Assembly (NCBI GenBank): GCA_963747965.1
Contig: CAVVGZ010000007.1
Coordinates: forward strand, 806,001 to 870,000
Direction: 5' to 3'
Length of the DNA: 64,000 nt
DNA from: CAVVGZ01 sp963747965
GTDB taxonomy: Bacteria; Chloroflexota; Anaerolineae; Anaerolineales; Anaerolineaceae
Under the pieces are notes generated by a model. That model was given only the letters and a program-made list of their open reading frames with translations. It searched no databases and was not told the origin of the DNA. Below are positions 16,668-25,700 of this stretch, piece after piece. A program made the position numbers and the translations under genes. Each line of letters begins with the position of its first letter. The stretch's first letter is position 1.

Positions 16668-17478
16668 CAGCCAGCCAATTAAGAAAAAGGAAAAAAACCA
16701 ACCCGGCCTGAATCAAACCCATCCCGGTATAGATTTGTTCCTGCAGGCTTTCCATCCTTGGTGGATTGAGAATCCTTTCCTTGATCCAATTTTTATTTTC
16801 ACTAATGTAAATACCCTCAGCTAATAACCCGGCGATCATAAACTCCATTAATCGGATGGCGGAGTGGAGAAAAATAAAATTAAATAAATTCGTACCATTT
16901 AATTGGATGGGTTCAGCTAAATTTAAATTAGTTACAACTGCAAATAACGGAGATATGATAATTATTGAGAATAATCCAGCGATTATAGGGTGACGGCTTA
17001 TTTGGAAAAATTTAGTCGGGTAATTTTGGCGGATGAAGAAAGAAAAAAAAGCAGCCAATCCAGCAATTTCCAACGGGGTAAAAATTGAATGAGTAATCCA
17101 TAACGAGGAAAATATACCGGAGAAAAAACCCAGGATTACTGCTGGAACCATTCCCAAAAAACCTGCAGCCAGGATATACGGGATCGAAGCAAGGAAAAGA
17201 ACAACCGTTGTAGTATTTTCCTGAGTGAATCCCGGTGCAAAACTTGAGATTTCAAATAATGGAATTCTATTCCCGATTAACAATATACTCAGAGGTACAA
17301 GAATTCCCAATGCAAGAAAAAGTATCCATTGCCCACTTGAAAGAGCATGGGATTTTCCGGATCGCACAACAAAAATGGATAAACCAATCAACAATACAAC
17401 CCATAGCAGCCAAGCGAAAATATTATTCGGGATGGCCATTCCAGGTGAGTTTTCCGTAAAATTAATGATGAAATCCAT
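16657..17478 (-). CDS. Membrane sensing domain, N-terminal fragment of the histidine kinase
   Basis: A polytopic membrane domain of about seven hydrophobic segments. It ends in an amphipathic stretch (RMESLQEQIYTGMGLIQAG) and a final helix that runs into a stop. Shifting one base at the A7 run 16691-16697 (T7 on the coding strand) carries that helix into the kinase frame as FFLIGWLVAVKAARSM, giving one sensor of roughly 1100 residues. The start chosen is ATG 17478: AAAGAG lies upstream and a minus-strand TATAAT is at 17512-17517. A TTG at 17508 is possible. If the frameshift is not an error, this would be a separate membrane protein overlapping the kinase by 11 bases. Confidence 0.72.
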   Translation of the reverse strand: MDFIINFTENSPGMAIPNNIFAWLLWVVLLIGLSIFVVRSGKSHALSSGQWILFLALGILVPLSILLIGNRIPLFEISSFAPGFTQENTTTVVLFLASIPYILAAGFLGMVPAVILGFFSGIFSSLWITHSIFTPLEIAGLAAFFSFFIRQNYPTKFFQISRHPIIAGLFSIIIISPLFAVVTNLNLAEPIQLNGTNLFNFIFLHSAIRLMEFMIAGLLAEGIYISENKNWIKERILNPPRMESLQEQIYTGMGLIQAGLVFFLFLNWLAGGS

Positions 17479-17511
17479 TGCAGTGGTACTCTTTTCAATT
17501 CTCTGCAATGG

Positions 17512-17517
17512 ATTATA
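17512..17517 (-). promoter_or_regulatory. Candidate -10 box for the sensor kinase
   Basis: A perfect TATAAT on the minus strand, 34 bases upstream of ATG 17478, placed well for a short leader. No convincing -35 was found. Confidence 0.35.
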
Positions 17518-17573
17518 GCATTTTTATAGAACAGGAATGAATTGGAGCCAGTCTAATGGTTCATCGGTGATGC

Positions 17574-18275
17574 TCAAATATTTATTCCCAATAATTTCAG
17601 AACTGTTTCATATACTTCCTCTTCATCCATGTTATCGGTGTGAATAATTAGTGCATCCTCAGCAGGTTTTAAAGGTGCAACAACACGCGTCGAGTCGATT
17701 TTATCCCTTTGTAGCAATGAACTTGAAATTTTCTCCAGGCTAGTCTCATCGCCTCGGGCATTCGATTCCATAAATCTCCTTCTAGACCTCTCTTCAACCG
17801 ATGCATCGAGATAAATTTTCATTTCGGCTTCAGGGAAAACAACTGTTCCAATGTCCCTTCCAACCATGATGGTTTTACCTCGTCTGCCGATTTTTCGCTG
17901 TTGTTCTGTCATTGCTTTTCTTACCCCGGGATAAGATGATACGAGAGATACCTTGTTTTCCACCTCTGGCGAACGAATTTCCCAGGTCACGTCTACCCCA
18001 TCAAGAAGGACATCATTGAGCCGTCCGTCAACACAAGTTGGCGGAAAAACCTCGATTTGGATTCTCTCTGCCAGGCAAGTGACAAGGTCTTCATCTTCGA
18101 ATGCGATTCCAGATTTAAAAACAGCCAGAGTGGCTGCACGATACATTATCCCGGTATCAAAGTAGAGGTACCCGAGGTATTGCGCGATTTTCTCTCCCAA
18201 TGTCGATTTTCCGGATGCTGCCGGACCATCAATGGCAATTATTTCGGGAAATTTTGGTTGATCAGATTCTCGCAT
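17574..18275 (-). CDS. cmk: Cytidylate kinase
   Basis: Phosphorylates CMP and dCMP with ATP in pyrimidine nucleotide salvage and synthesis; cytoplasmic. The 233 residues match the bacterial family length. The P-loop is IAIDGPAASGKSTLG (Lys23). The substrate motif DTGIMYRAATL, the GRDIGTVVFPEAEMKIYLDAS region and EERSRRR complete the family pattern. It lies between the giant membrane glycosyltransferase genes and the sensor kinase, with 31 bases to the upstream gene, so it is probably cotranscribed with the former. Confidence 0.96.
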   Translation of the reverse strand: MRESDQPKFPEIIAIDGPAASGKSTLGEKIAQYLGYLYFDTGIMYRAATLAVFKSGIAFEDEDLVTCLAERIQIEVFPPTCVDGRLNDVLLDGVDVTWEIRSPEVENKVSLVSSYPGVRKAMTEQQRKIGRRGKTIMVGRDIGTVVFPEAEMKIYLDASVEERSRRRFMESNARGDETSLEKISSSLLQRDKIDSTRVVAPLKPAEDALIIHTDNMDEEEVYETVLKLLGINI

Positions 18276-18306
18276 AAATATTCCTTATTGGTTCTATTAT
18301 ATTTTG

Positions 18307-19752
18307 TCACCTTGAAGTAATACTACCAGGAAAAATTTCTGATTTTACCCAAAAATATAGATCTGTTTTTTCGCTGGAATATTTCCTGTAAATTGCCCAT
18401 CGCAGCCAATCCATTAAGCTAAACAACTTCGTTTGGGGAGATTCAATAAAAACAAAATTCTGTCCCGTATAGGATGCGGCTAATCCCGGAAAATCGGCTT
18501 CTCTTGAAATGACCATATCCGGGCTGATCGATTTGGGCAGGGAATTGAGATACAGCACCTCCCTATGGTTCCTTAAGATCCATTTAACTGCCGGAGATGC
18601 CGGTTCCAGAATGGCAATATCACTTACCTGAGAATTGCCGGTGTTTAAATCAGACACCTGGCTGATAGAATTTTGCAACAAATCTGCATCAAGAAAATAG
18701 GCATCAGAAAACCAGAGTTCTGCATGGGCCATAGGACCTAATCTTGCAGATCTCCAACCAGCAGAAAACGAGTATAAAAATAACAGAATCATGATGCCAG
18801 TTAGGGTGCTGGAATACGCCAATTCCACGGTCCAACCCCATGTCAGCAGGATCCCTAATAATCCTATAACGATGAGTGTGCCTGCAATTATTGCCAGTCT
18901 CAATTGAAAATCAACACTGCTTGTGTCATAAGTCATCAAGCTTAATAGATTTAAAATCATAAATAGAAGCAGTACACAGATAATGCCCGTAAAAAGATAA
19001 AAATTTTCCGATTGTTCCTTCGCCAGGAAGTAAAGATGCTCTATTGTATAGGCAGCGATTATCCATAAGGGAATAACTGACCAGATAAGGCTGATCCCGT
19101 CCCTCTCAGGATAGGCTAATGAAATCACGATAGCTACCAGCCAGCAAACTGCAATAAAAACATAATCATGGAGTTTATTGAAATAAATCCAAAATATTCC
19201 AATCATTGCAAATGAAAATGGGAATATTTCATAAAATAGGAAAGTAATAATTATTTGGATCGGGCTTGAATTATTAGCAGCAGAAGGATTTATCCATTGA
19301 TCGAAATATGTGGTAAAGCCGGAAAATATACCCCCCAACACTTGTGGTTGGGTAAAAAATAAACTGCTGAATACCAGGACAGTAATGGCCAGGCTCAGAA
19401 TAAATTTCATTGAGCGGAAGACTGGTGATAAAGAAGCTATGTTTTCATGCATTCGGGCGCGTTTTCCAATAACAATAAAATTCAATACCCAGGCAATCGA
19501 TACAATTAATATTCCATGCCAGAAAACAGGACCACCCATTAATGCCAACCCCAGGCTTATTCCGGATCCAATCGAATTCCCATTTAGTAAAAAACCAATA
19601 AAAAAGACTAAGAAAGTTAATGCCGCTGCTCCTCCGCCGGCATTCCTGGAAATTGCGATTAAGGATGGGTCCAACGCTAATCCAAATGCAAGTATTAAAG
19701 CAGAAAATGAACTGATATTTCTCTTGAATAATAAGGGGGAGAAAACCAACAA
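18307..19752 (-). CDS. GT39/PMT-like membrane glycosyltransferase, C-terminal fragment
   Basis: The main part of a polytopic membrane protein with about ten hydrophobic segments, ending in a soluble tail (SISQVSDLNTGNSQVSDIAILEPASPAVKWIL to the C-terminus). It continues the N-terminal fragment 19695-20015. Reading through the A5 run at 19772-19776 (T5 on the coding strand) with a one-base shift gives FFPAAAGSLLVFSPLLFKR, restoring a helix. The topology and N-terminal motif fit the dolichyl-phosphate-mannose mannosyltransferase-like (GT-C) superfamily, which uses polyprenyl-phosphate sugars on the outer face of the membrane. A relation to the TIGR03663/Agl23 family, known to accompany YYY proteins, is possible but unproven. 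Confidence 0.68.
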   Translation of the reverse strand: MLVFSPLLFKRNISSFSALILAFGLALDPSLIAISRNAGGGAAALTFLVFFIGFLLNGNSIGSGISLGLALMGGPVFWHGILIVSIAWVLNFIVIGKRARMHENIASLSPVFRSMKFILSLAITVLVFSSLFFTQPQVLGGIFSGFTTYFDQWINPSAANNSSPIQIIITFLFYEIFPFSFAMIGIFWIYFNKLHDYVFIAVCWLVAIVISLAYPERDGISLIWSVIPLWIIAAYTIEHLYFLAKEQSENFYLFTGIICVLLLFMILNLLSLMTYDTSSVDFQLRLAIIAGTLIVIGLLGILLTWGWTVELAYSSTLTGIMILLFLYSFSAGWRSARLGPMAHAELWFSDAYFLDADLLQNSISQVSDLNTGNSQVSDIAILEPASPAVKWILRNHREVLYLNSLPKSISPDMVISREADFPGLAASYTGQNFVFIESPQTKLFSLMDWLRWAIYRKYSSEKTDLYFWVKSEIFPGSITSR

Positions 19753-20015
19753 GCTCCCTGCAGCAGCCGGGAAAAAGCGCGAGAGGAAGTTAGAACCATT
19801 AAAACATTAAACAGGATACTTGTAAATAAAACATATCCGGGTTGGGATCCAACAAGTAGTGGGGTTTCTCCAAGGTTATTGAATGCCATTAAAGCCCATT
19901 GCGCCTCGTTGTCATTCAGAGGGAAATCCCCTAGCCGGTACATCCTTATAAATAACCCAATCACAAAAGCCAATGCGTAAAGGAGATACTCTGCTTTGAA
20001 TTTTTTGCTATTCAT
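19695..20015 (-). CDS. GT39/PMT-like membrane glycosyltransferase, N-terminal fragment
   Basis: Holds the first membrane helix and the extracytoplasmic loop with the GT-C acidic motif, here RLGDFPLNDNEAQWALMAF. Most family members have adjacent Asp-Glu, whereas here Asn separates them. Start ATG 20015 overlaps the stop of the upstream YYY gene by 8 bases (ATGAATAG), implying translational coupling. The frame leaves the family pattern after SSRAFSR, where the homopolymer shift into 18307-19752 occurs. Confidence 0.65.
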   Translation of the reverse strand: MNSKKFKAEYLLYALAFVIGLFIRMYRLGDFPLNDNEAQWALMAFNNLGETPLLVGSQPGYVLFTSILFNVLMVLTSSRAFSRLLQGACWFSPPYYSREISVHFLL

Positions 20016-21123
20016 CGCTCTGCAATCCTGAAATGATTCCATTTATCCTGCTGATATCCGTATAATCAGGAACTTCAAATATCAAGACATCTTCATTCTG
20101 ATAAACGGCATTAAGATTGTCGGTAAATTTGGTATCAGTTGCCCGATACGTACTTCTTTCTAGTGCTCCAAGATATATATAACGGATTTTGTATTTTTCC
20201 AGAATAGCCCTGGCTGACTCCCAGTCAGATGTACGGTATAGGGTTTCGATATCGTTTTGACGGGAACCCATTTCCTCATTTCCTCCACGCCATTGGCTTT
20301 CATGGCCAGGCCATCCAAGTACGGTGGGTTTTCCAGTTTGTGTAGAAATCCGTCCATAATTTGAATAGCTGCCGCCGACTGCCTCTACTATAATCCCATA
20401 AGGCGCATTCGCAAGCCATTTAATTGCATTATATTCAGCAGAATTATAATCCTGGATATATTTGGTTCCATCTAAAGTGAATTGATTCCATTGAAAATGA
20501 CCAATCCTATCTTTTATTGCAAAAAATGGATATATCAATCCTGCGGAAATTGTGAGAATCAATATCGTCTTAATGAGATAACCAGGCCAATTTCTTAGTT
20601 CTTCCCATAAAACCGCGAATGAATAAGCGGCTGCTATTCCCCATAGTATCCATGCCTGATAATAAAACTTGAATATGGTATTCATTCGCCAACCGAATTG
20701 GTCACGCAGATACACAAACTCGGGTACCAAAATTAATCCCGCTCCCAAAAGGATAAGCACAAGAACAAATATATGGGCCCCCGGTAGATTTAATGTTGGA
20801 TAGTCGCGATTACCTTCGCCAACATCACTATCCTTATCTTTCGATCTATCCTGTAAAAGCGAAAGAAGTCCAATTCCAAGGCCGATCAATAATAATAAGG
20901 TTACCCAGGTACCAGGCTGCATTATTCTTCTAACAAGGGATCCTGTCAGTAATACTGCATTATTATCACTGCCATGTAGATTTATAAATAAAGTACTCAG
21001 TTCATTTAACCGGATGGCTAGATTTGAAACCCCTTCAGAATTCCCGGCCAGGATAGTGAATAAACTCATCATCCCACTGGCGCTTGCGAATATTCCCCCA
21101 ATCATATAGGAGATAGTCCACAA
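20008..21123 (-). CDS. Chlor_Arch_YYY (DUF2298-type) membrane protein, C-terminal fragment
   Basis: The last third of a giant membrane protein. It contains the family signature EFVYLRDQFGWRMNTIFKFY followed by YQAWILWGIAAAYSF, several helices, and a soluble C-terminal domain (GTKYIQDYN, AIKWLANAPYGIIVEAVGGSY, GKPTVLGWPGHESQWRGG, ILEKYKIRYIYLGALER) that closely parallels the tail of the 1760-residue protein upstream. The reading frame changes relative to the middle fragment somewhere in 21035-21123; a G5 run is in that interval. Confidence 0.75.
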   Translation of the reverse strand: MWTISYMIGGIFASASGMMSLFTILAGNSEGVSNLAIRLNELSTLFINLHGSDNNAVLLTGSLVRRIMQPGTWVTLLLLIGLGIGLLSLLQDRSKDKDSDVGEGNRDYPTLNLPGAHIFVLVLILLGAGLILVPEFVYLRDQFGWRMNTIFKFYYQAWILWGIAAAYSFAVLWEELRNWPGYLIKTILILTISAGLIYPFFAIKDRIGHFQWNQFTLDGTKYIQDYNSAEYNAIKWLANAPYGIIVEAVGGSYSNYGRISTQTGKPTVLGWPGHESQWRGGNEEMGSRQNDIETLYRTSDWESARAILEKYKIRYIYLGALERSTYRATDTKFTDNLNAVYQNEDVLIFEVPDYTDISRINGIISGLQSDE

Positions 21124-22027
21124 ACCAAAGACAAGTGAGAGCGGAAATGCCTATCCCGTATCCAATTGATTTCTTATTTCCAAATATTTTTGAAGCCCAT
21201 AATAACCAGATCAGAATCGGAACCAGGAGAGGGGCAAACATCAGCCAGAAATAAATCCCACGGGTATAAAAACTCAAACTTGGAAGGATACCCCCAGCCT
21301 GGGAAGAAAATCCAATATGGAACGGCAGGAATAACAGAATCCCGGCAAATCCTAATAAAACCGCAATCTCAAGAAATTCAAGGAAAATGCTTAAGTGCCA
21401 CCCTTGTTCCATGATTCGCTTTAGCACGTAGACACTGGAGAAGATGGCTATACAAACCGGGAAATCCCAGATATTGATAAATGCAAGAGACCCTATCATC
21501 CAGGCAACAAACCAGAAATTTATCTCCCTGAGTGATTTTCCAAAAACCCGGCTGCCAGTCTTGAGATCCCCTGTCTCCAGGAAATCCTTGATTGGTTGGC
21601 TAAGCACCCCACCCTTCGCCGTAATTCGAGTCGTGGAGAAATGTAAATTTGCGGCTATAGAAAGTGCCATAAGGATAAATGGCATGGATAGAACGTGGGG
21701 ATGTAAATCCGCGAGGTAATAGGAAAAAAATGGAAATTCGTCAATAATCTCTTTGTCATTTCCCAGCAGATCAAAATCTTGTAATATCCGGGATGCCCGC
21801 CACCACCAGATTCCTCCGTTTCGTTTTGGCACCCAGGATAATGGTTCGGACGGGGGTTGGTCCAATTCTTTTACACCTAGCCATGGCCAGAAATTTGATT
21901 GGAACTCTCCTTGGTTAATTTTCCAAAATAAACCCCTGGCATGCATAACCTCTAGCAAACCGGTCCAATTACTGACGATTAATATAAAAAATGCGCCTAA
22001 AAGCGCCCAGCGCTTTATGCCAGCCAT
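21035..22027 (-). CDS. Chlor_Arch_YYY (DUF2298-type) membrane protein, middle fragment
   Basis: Membrane helices plus the family loop EFPFFSYYLADLHPHVLSMP, equivalent to EFPYFTFLYADLHAHLIALP in the neighbouring 1760-residue protein, and WWWRASRILQD. The nominal ATG at 22027 is only an accident of the frameshift: in-frame codons continue upstream and join the N-terminal fragment through a G6 run (22037-22042). Confidence 0.72.
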   Translation of the reverse strand: MAGIKRWALLGAFFILIVSNWTGLLEVMHARGLFWKINQGEFQSNFWPWLGVKELDQPPSEPLSWVPKRNGGIWWWRASRILQDFDLLGNDKEIIDEFPFFSYYLADLHPHVLSMPFILMALSIAANLHFSTTRITAKGGVLSQPIKDFLETGDLKTGSRVFGKSLREINFWFVAWMIGSLAFINIWDFPVCIAIFSSVYVLKRIMEQGWHLSIFLEFLEIAVLLGFAGILLFLPFHIGFSSQAGGILPSLSFYTRGIYFWLMFAPLLVPILIWLLWASKIFGNKKSIGYGIGISALTCLWFVDYLLYDWGNIRKRQWDDEFIHYPGREF

Positions 22028-22695
22028 GCTGGAAGTGGGGGGAGGATACCTGAATTTTTATTTTTCCACTTAATCAGCAGCGTAAACAACAGCCCGAATG
22101 CGGACTGAGCAGTCATGGCAAACCAGGTAATAACCGCCAGATTAAATGCGATTCCACCATTCACATCAGAAAACCGCGCCAGTGCTGCAACCATGAGGTA
22201 TCCGAAGTAATAGTAAGAGATTGAATATCCTGACAACCAGGGGTCAGCGGGAGGAAAAATTGGAGATTGAAGTATGGAATTGATAAAGGCAAGTTCCATC
22301 GGTTTTTCAGTGCCAGTGATATTAGGATCAGCCCCTCGTAATATTAACAGGAACAGGAATGCTCCGAAAAATACTGCTTCACTGAAAAGGATAATCCCCC
22401 GATTTGTTTTTATCCATTCCAGGATCGGTTTCACTCCAGATTTACGAAGGACGGCTAAATCAAAGACCAGGATTGCTAAGAATCCAAATATGACGCCGCC
22501 ATAATCATTGGTAATAATTCCAAATGAAGCAAACAACCAATAAGAATATCCCCAAATAAGCAAACCCAATGGCTTAGCAAGACTGAACCCGCGGTCTGAT
22601 AAAACAGGTAAAAATTGGTACGTGATCGGGAAACTTAAAAATCCGAGCAGTATAACAAGGAGATACCAGGAAGACAAAGCGATAAAGTCCGTCAT
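22015..22695 (-). CDS. Chlor_Arch_YYY (DUF2298-type) membrane protein, N-terminal fragment
   Basis: First third of the protein (start ATG 22695, 30 bases after the stop of the upstream giant gene). It contains about six helices and the defining loop: GTEKPMELAFINSILQS, PPADPWLSGYSISYYYFGY with the YYY triplet, and SAFGLLFTLL. The three fragments together would give about 895 residues. Family members occur in Chloroflexota and archaea and have no assigned reaction; the position beside PMT-like enzymes suggests a role in surface glycan transfer or flipping. Confidence 0.78.
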   Translation of the reverse strand: MTDFIALSSWYLLVILLGFLSFPITYQFLPVLSDRGFSLAKPLGLLIWGYSYWLFASFGIITNDYGGVIFGFLAILVFDLAVLRKSGVKPILEWIKTNRGIILFSEAVFFGAFLFLLILRGADPNITGTEKPMELAFINSILQSPIFPPADPWLSGYSISYYYFGYLMVAALARFSDVNGGIAFNLAVITWFAMTAQSAFGLLFTLLIKWKNKNSGILPPLPAWLA

Positions 22696-22725
22696 TTCAA
22701 ATTGGTTTTCGGGGTGTGTTCGGGT

Positions 22726-25700
22726 TTATTCCTGGTACACCCGGTAGATCTCCGTATCATCAGCTTGATATACCAATTCCCACAAATCTCCATTCCAATC
22801 AGCAAATTTGGCAAGACCATTTTCCCCGTAGTTAATTTCTTCCAACTGTCCAACGATAATAAAGCTCACGCTGTACTTTTTTAGAAAATCCATTGTTTTC
22901 TGGCGATCAAGAGTTGTGTAAAATTCTGAGATGTCATCCACACGTTCTGTCACCCATTCTGATGGGACAACTGCCCGCTGCTGCCGTTGGTGCCAGTTCC
23001 AACCAACCACACCAGGCAGGCCGGTATATATCGTAAACCGGTTTCCCCAGCGATATTCCGGGGTGTTCGCTTCAACAATGACAGGCGAACCAGAGATATT
23101 ATCCTGCATCCAACGAATTGCCTCAAAATCCTGGCTCAGGTCTATCTCCTTATCCTTATCAGAATATGTTGAGTTGAGCATATATGTCATTCCATTCAAG
23201 GAATGAGGGGCAGATGCGTTCATTCTATCTCTGATTTTATCAATGCTGGCGAATAGTGGGAAAAACAATACGCCAGTCACCAGGAGGATGAACAGGATAT
23301 TCCAGGATTTCCGCCAAAATCCAGACCAGGAGGTCTGGATCGCTTTATAAAGCCAGCCCAATGAGACAGCAGCTGCCAGGGATAATAATGTCCATGCCTG
23401 TAAGTAAAATTTAAAGACAGTGTTCATCCTGCCAATATCCCCTCGCAGGACAATCAACTCCACAGCCAGGGTTAGAACAAGCCCAGAAGGTATCATAAAA
23501 AGCACGGTACGTTGTTCGTCCGATCGGTCAGGGCGCAGCAGCAAAATGATGGACCAAAATACCAGGGGTAAAACAATCCAGCTGATCTGCACCCCAATAA
23601 AAACCAGTGCAATGACCAGCAATAATAGAAATGCAACGCTCCCTACTATTGCCCAAAAGAATGGTTTTAGTTTTTTCAGGGAGGAAAGAGGAGTTGTTGC
23701 CATCCAATCCACTGATTCTTGTATAAACCAGGAAAGGGTAACGAATAAAAATAAACCCCAATGGATAAAATATGATCTAATTGGTGTATGATCACCCTTC
23801 CAAAGGTCAATAGCTGTATAAGCCTGCCCAAACCACTGGGAGAAAGGTTGGTATAGGATCATGAAGAGAGCGACCAGGAAGATTGACCAAAATAGGGCCT
23901 TCGGAATTCTAGTTTGCAGGTCATCATAAAATTGGGCAACCGATCCTTGAAACCGTGCGTATTTTATATATGTATAAAGAATCGCCACAACTCCTAATCC
24001 CAGGTAAACCGGATAATCCCATGAATTGGTAGGTTTTAATGCACCGATTATCAAGCCGCCCAATAGGAAACTGCAGGCAAAAAATAATTTACGATTTTTA
24101 CCGGACGGTTCTCCCCATTTCCATTGACTTTTTAGAATCGATAATGACCAGAGCAAAGCAAGTACCGTCAATGGAAGCGCAATTAAATGGGCATGCAAAT
24201 CTGCATAGAGGAATGTGAAATAAGGAAATTCCGTGATCGGTTCCCCGGGAATTACCCTGCTGGGATTCCAATACCACTCGCCATATCCATATGGCAAATT
24301 ATCTCCACCCACGAATTTGACGATCCCCTGGAATGCCCATGCGGTCTTTTGGAAAAAGTTGGCAGTCTCAATTACCGCGTTGGAGGCTGCCAGTTTTTGA
24401 AACCCTTTCCAGATCATCTGGACTGTTCCAAGATTTCCTATGATTAATAGGGATAGGGATGAAACAATTGCACCGACAAGCTGTCCTCGTCCTGGTTCTT
24501 GATTGCTATGGTTACGTTTGGAAAGCAAATTCCAACCGAAAGAAAATGCAGCCATAGCCAGCATGGCAAACAGCATTGGTAGAGCCAGATTATAAGCAAT
24601 GGAAGGCATGATTCCGCTCAGCTTGATAGGAATGCCAAGCAGGACAAATCCATAATAATAATAGTTGATATACCCACCAGCAAACCAGGGATCATATGGC
24701 GGGTAGGTTGAACTCTTTATTACCGCATTGAGATACGAAAAGTCCATAGGCTTCTCGCCACCCTTGTATGGATGCCATAAATCTGGATTACCAACACGGA
24801 TCAAAAGGAAGAAAAGGAAAAAAGCCAGGAAAAGCAGCTCAACGATGAGGTAATAATTGATATTCCCTTTAATTTCGGAGAAGACAGATTTACCTTGCTT
24901 ATACAGAAGGACACCATTGACCAACACCAGAAGAAGAAGCACCAGGAATATCAGTGGTCTGGTAACCGGAATTGAGGATGATCCGGCAATCCACACCAGG
25001 TATGCAAGCAATAACATGCCTATCAACCGGATTACAGGGTACCCTTTATCATGCAAGGAATTAAACGCTATCCGCGTAACAGGATAATTCAACCACCCCA
25101 GGAAAAGGAACAATCCATACCAGAATATAGCAGCCAGAATTGGGTACTGGTTAATCAATGAACCGGGATTGAAATAATCTGACCATGTGCCGCCGCTGCG
25201 CTGGATTTCCAGCCGATCCGTCGGGAGCATAAGATCACCAATAATACTGCTTGCTTCTCGGGGTGTCAGCTTGATAACTTTTGACAAATCCACCTGGTTC
25301 AATATTTCACGGACCTTGTCCGGCTGGTAGTCTGGAAGCTTCTTAAAGATCATAACTTTCGGGTGATCATAGACAGTAAAAGCTTCTTCCGCAAATTGGG
25401 TATTAATTCTAAAGTCCCCAAGGTAAGGGTCGGATTGAAAGACAGATATCAATTCAAATCCCAGGTTCTCATCGAACATACCTGGTTTCGCCACGTTGTA
25501 GCACCAGACGATGTCTTTTTCAGGTGGACAGCCCAACAGGTTGCGATAGTAAGTTTCCGTTAGTGGATATCTTTCTGGTACCCGGACGGTTGTACCCCAC
25601 TGCCTGTTTGAACTGAGAAATAAATAATCCGCATTATTGAGGATTTGGTTAAAACGATCCCTTTTCTCCTCGTTATCATCCCAATACATTTCAAAATTAA

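Noticed and set aside
20008..22695. Three independent membrane protein genes in this stretch
   Set aside because: Each piece carries a different part of one YYY family pattern in the right order, and the joins fall in or near homopolymers, so one broken gene is the simpler reading.
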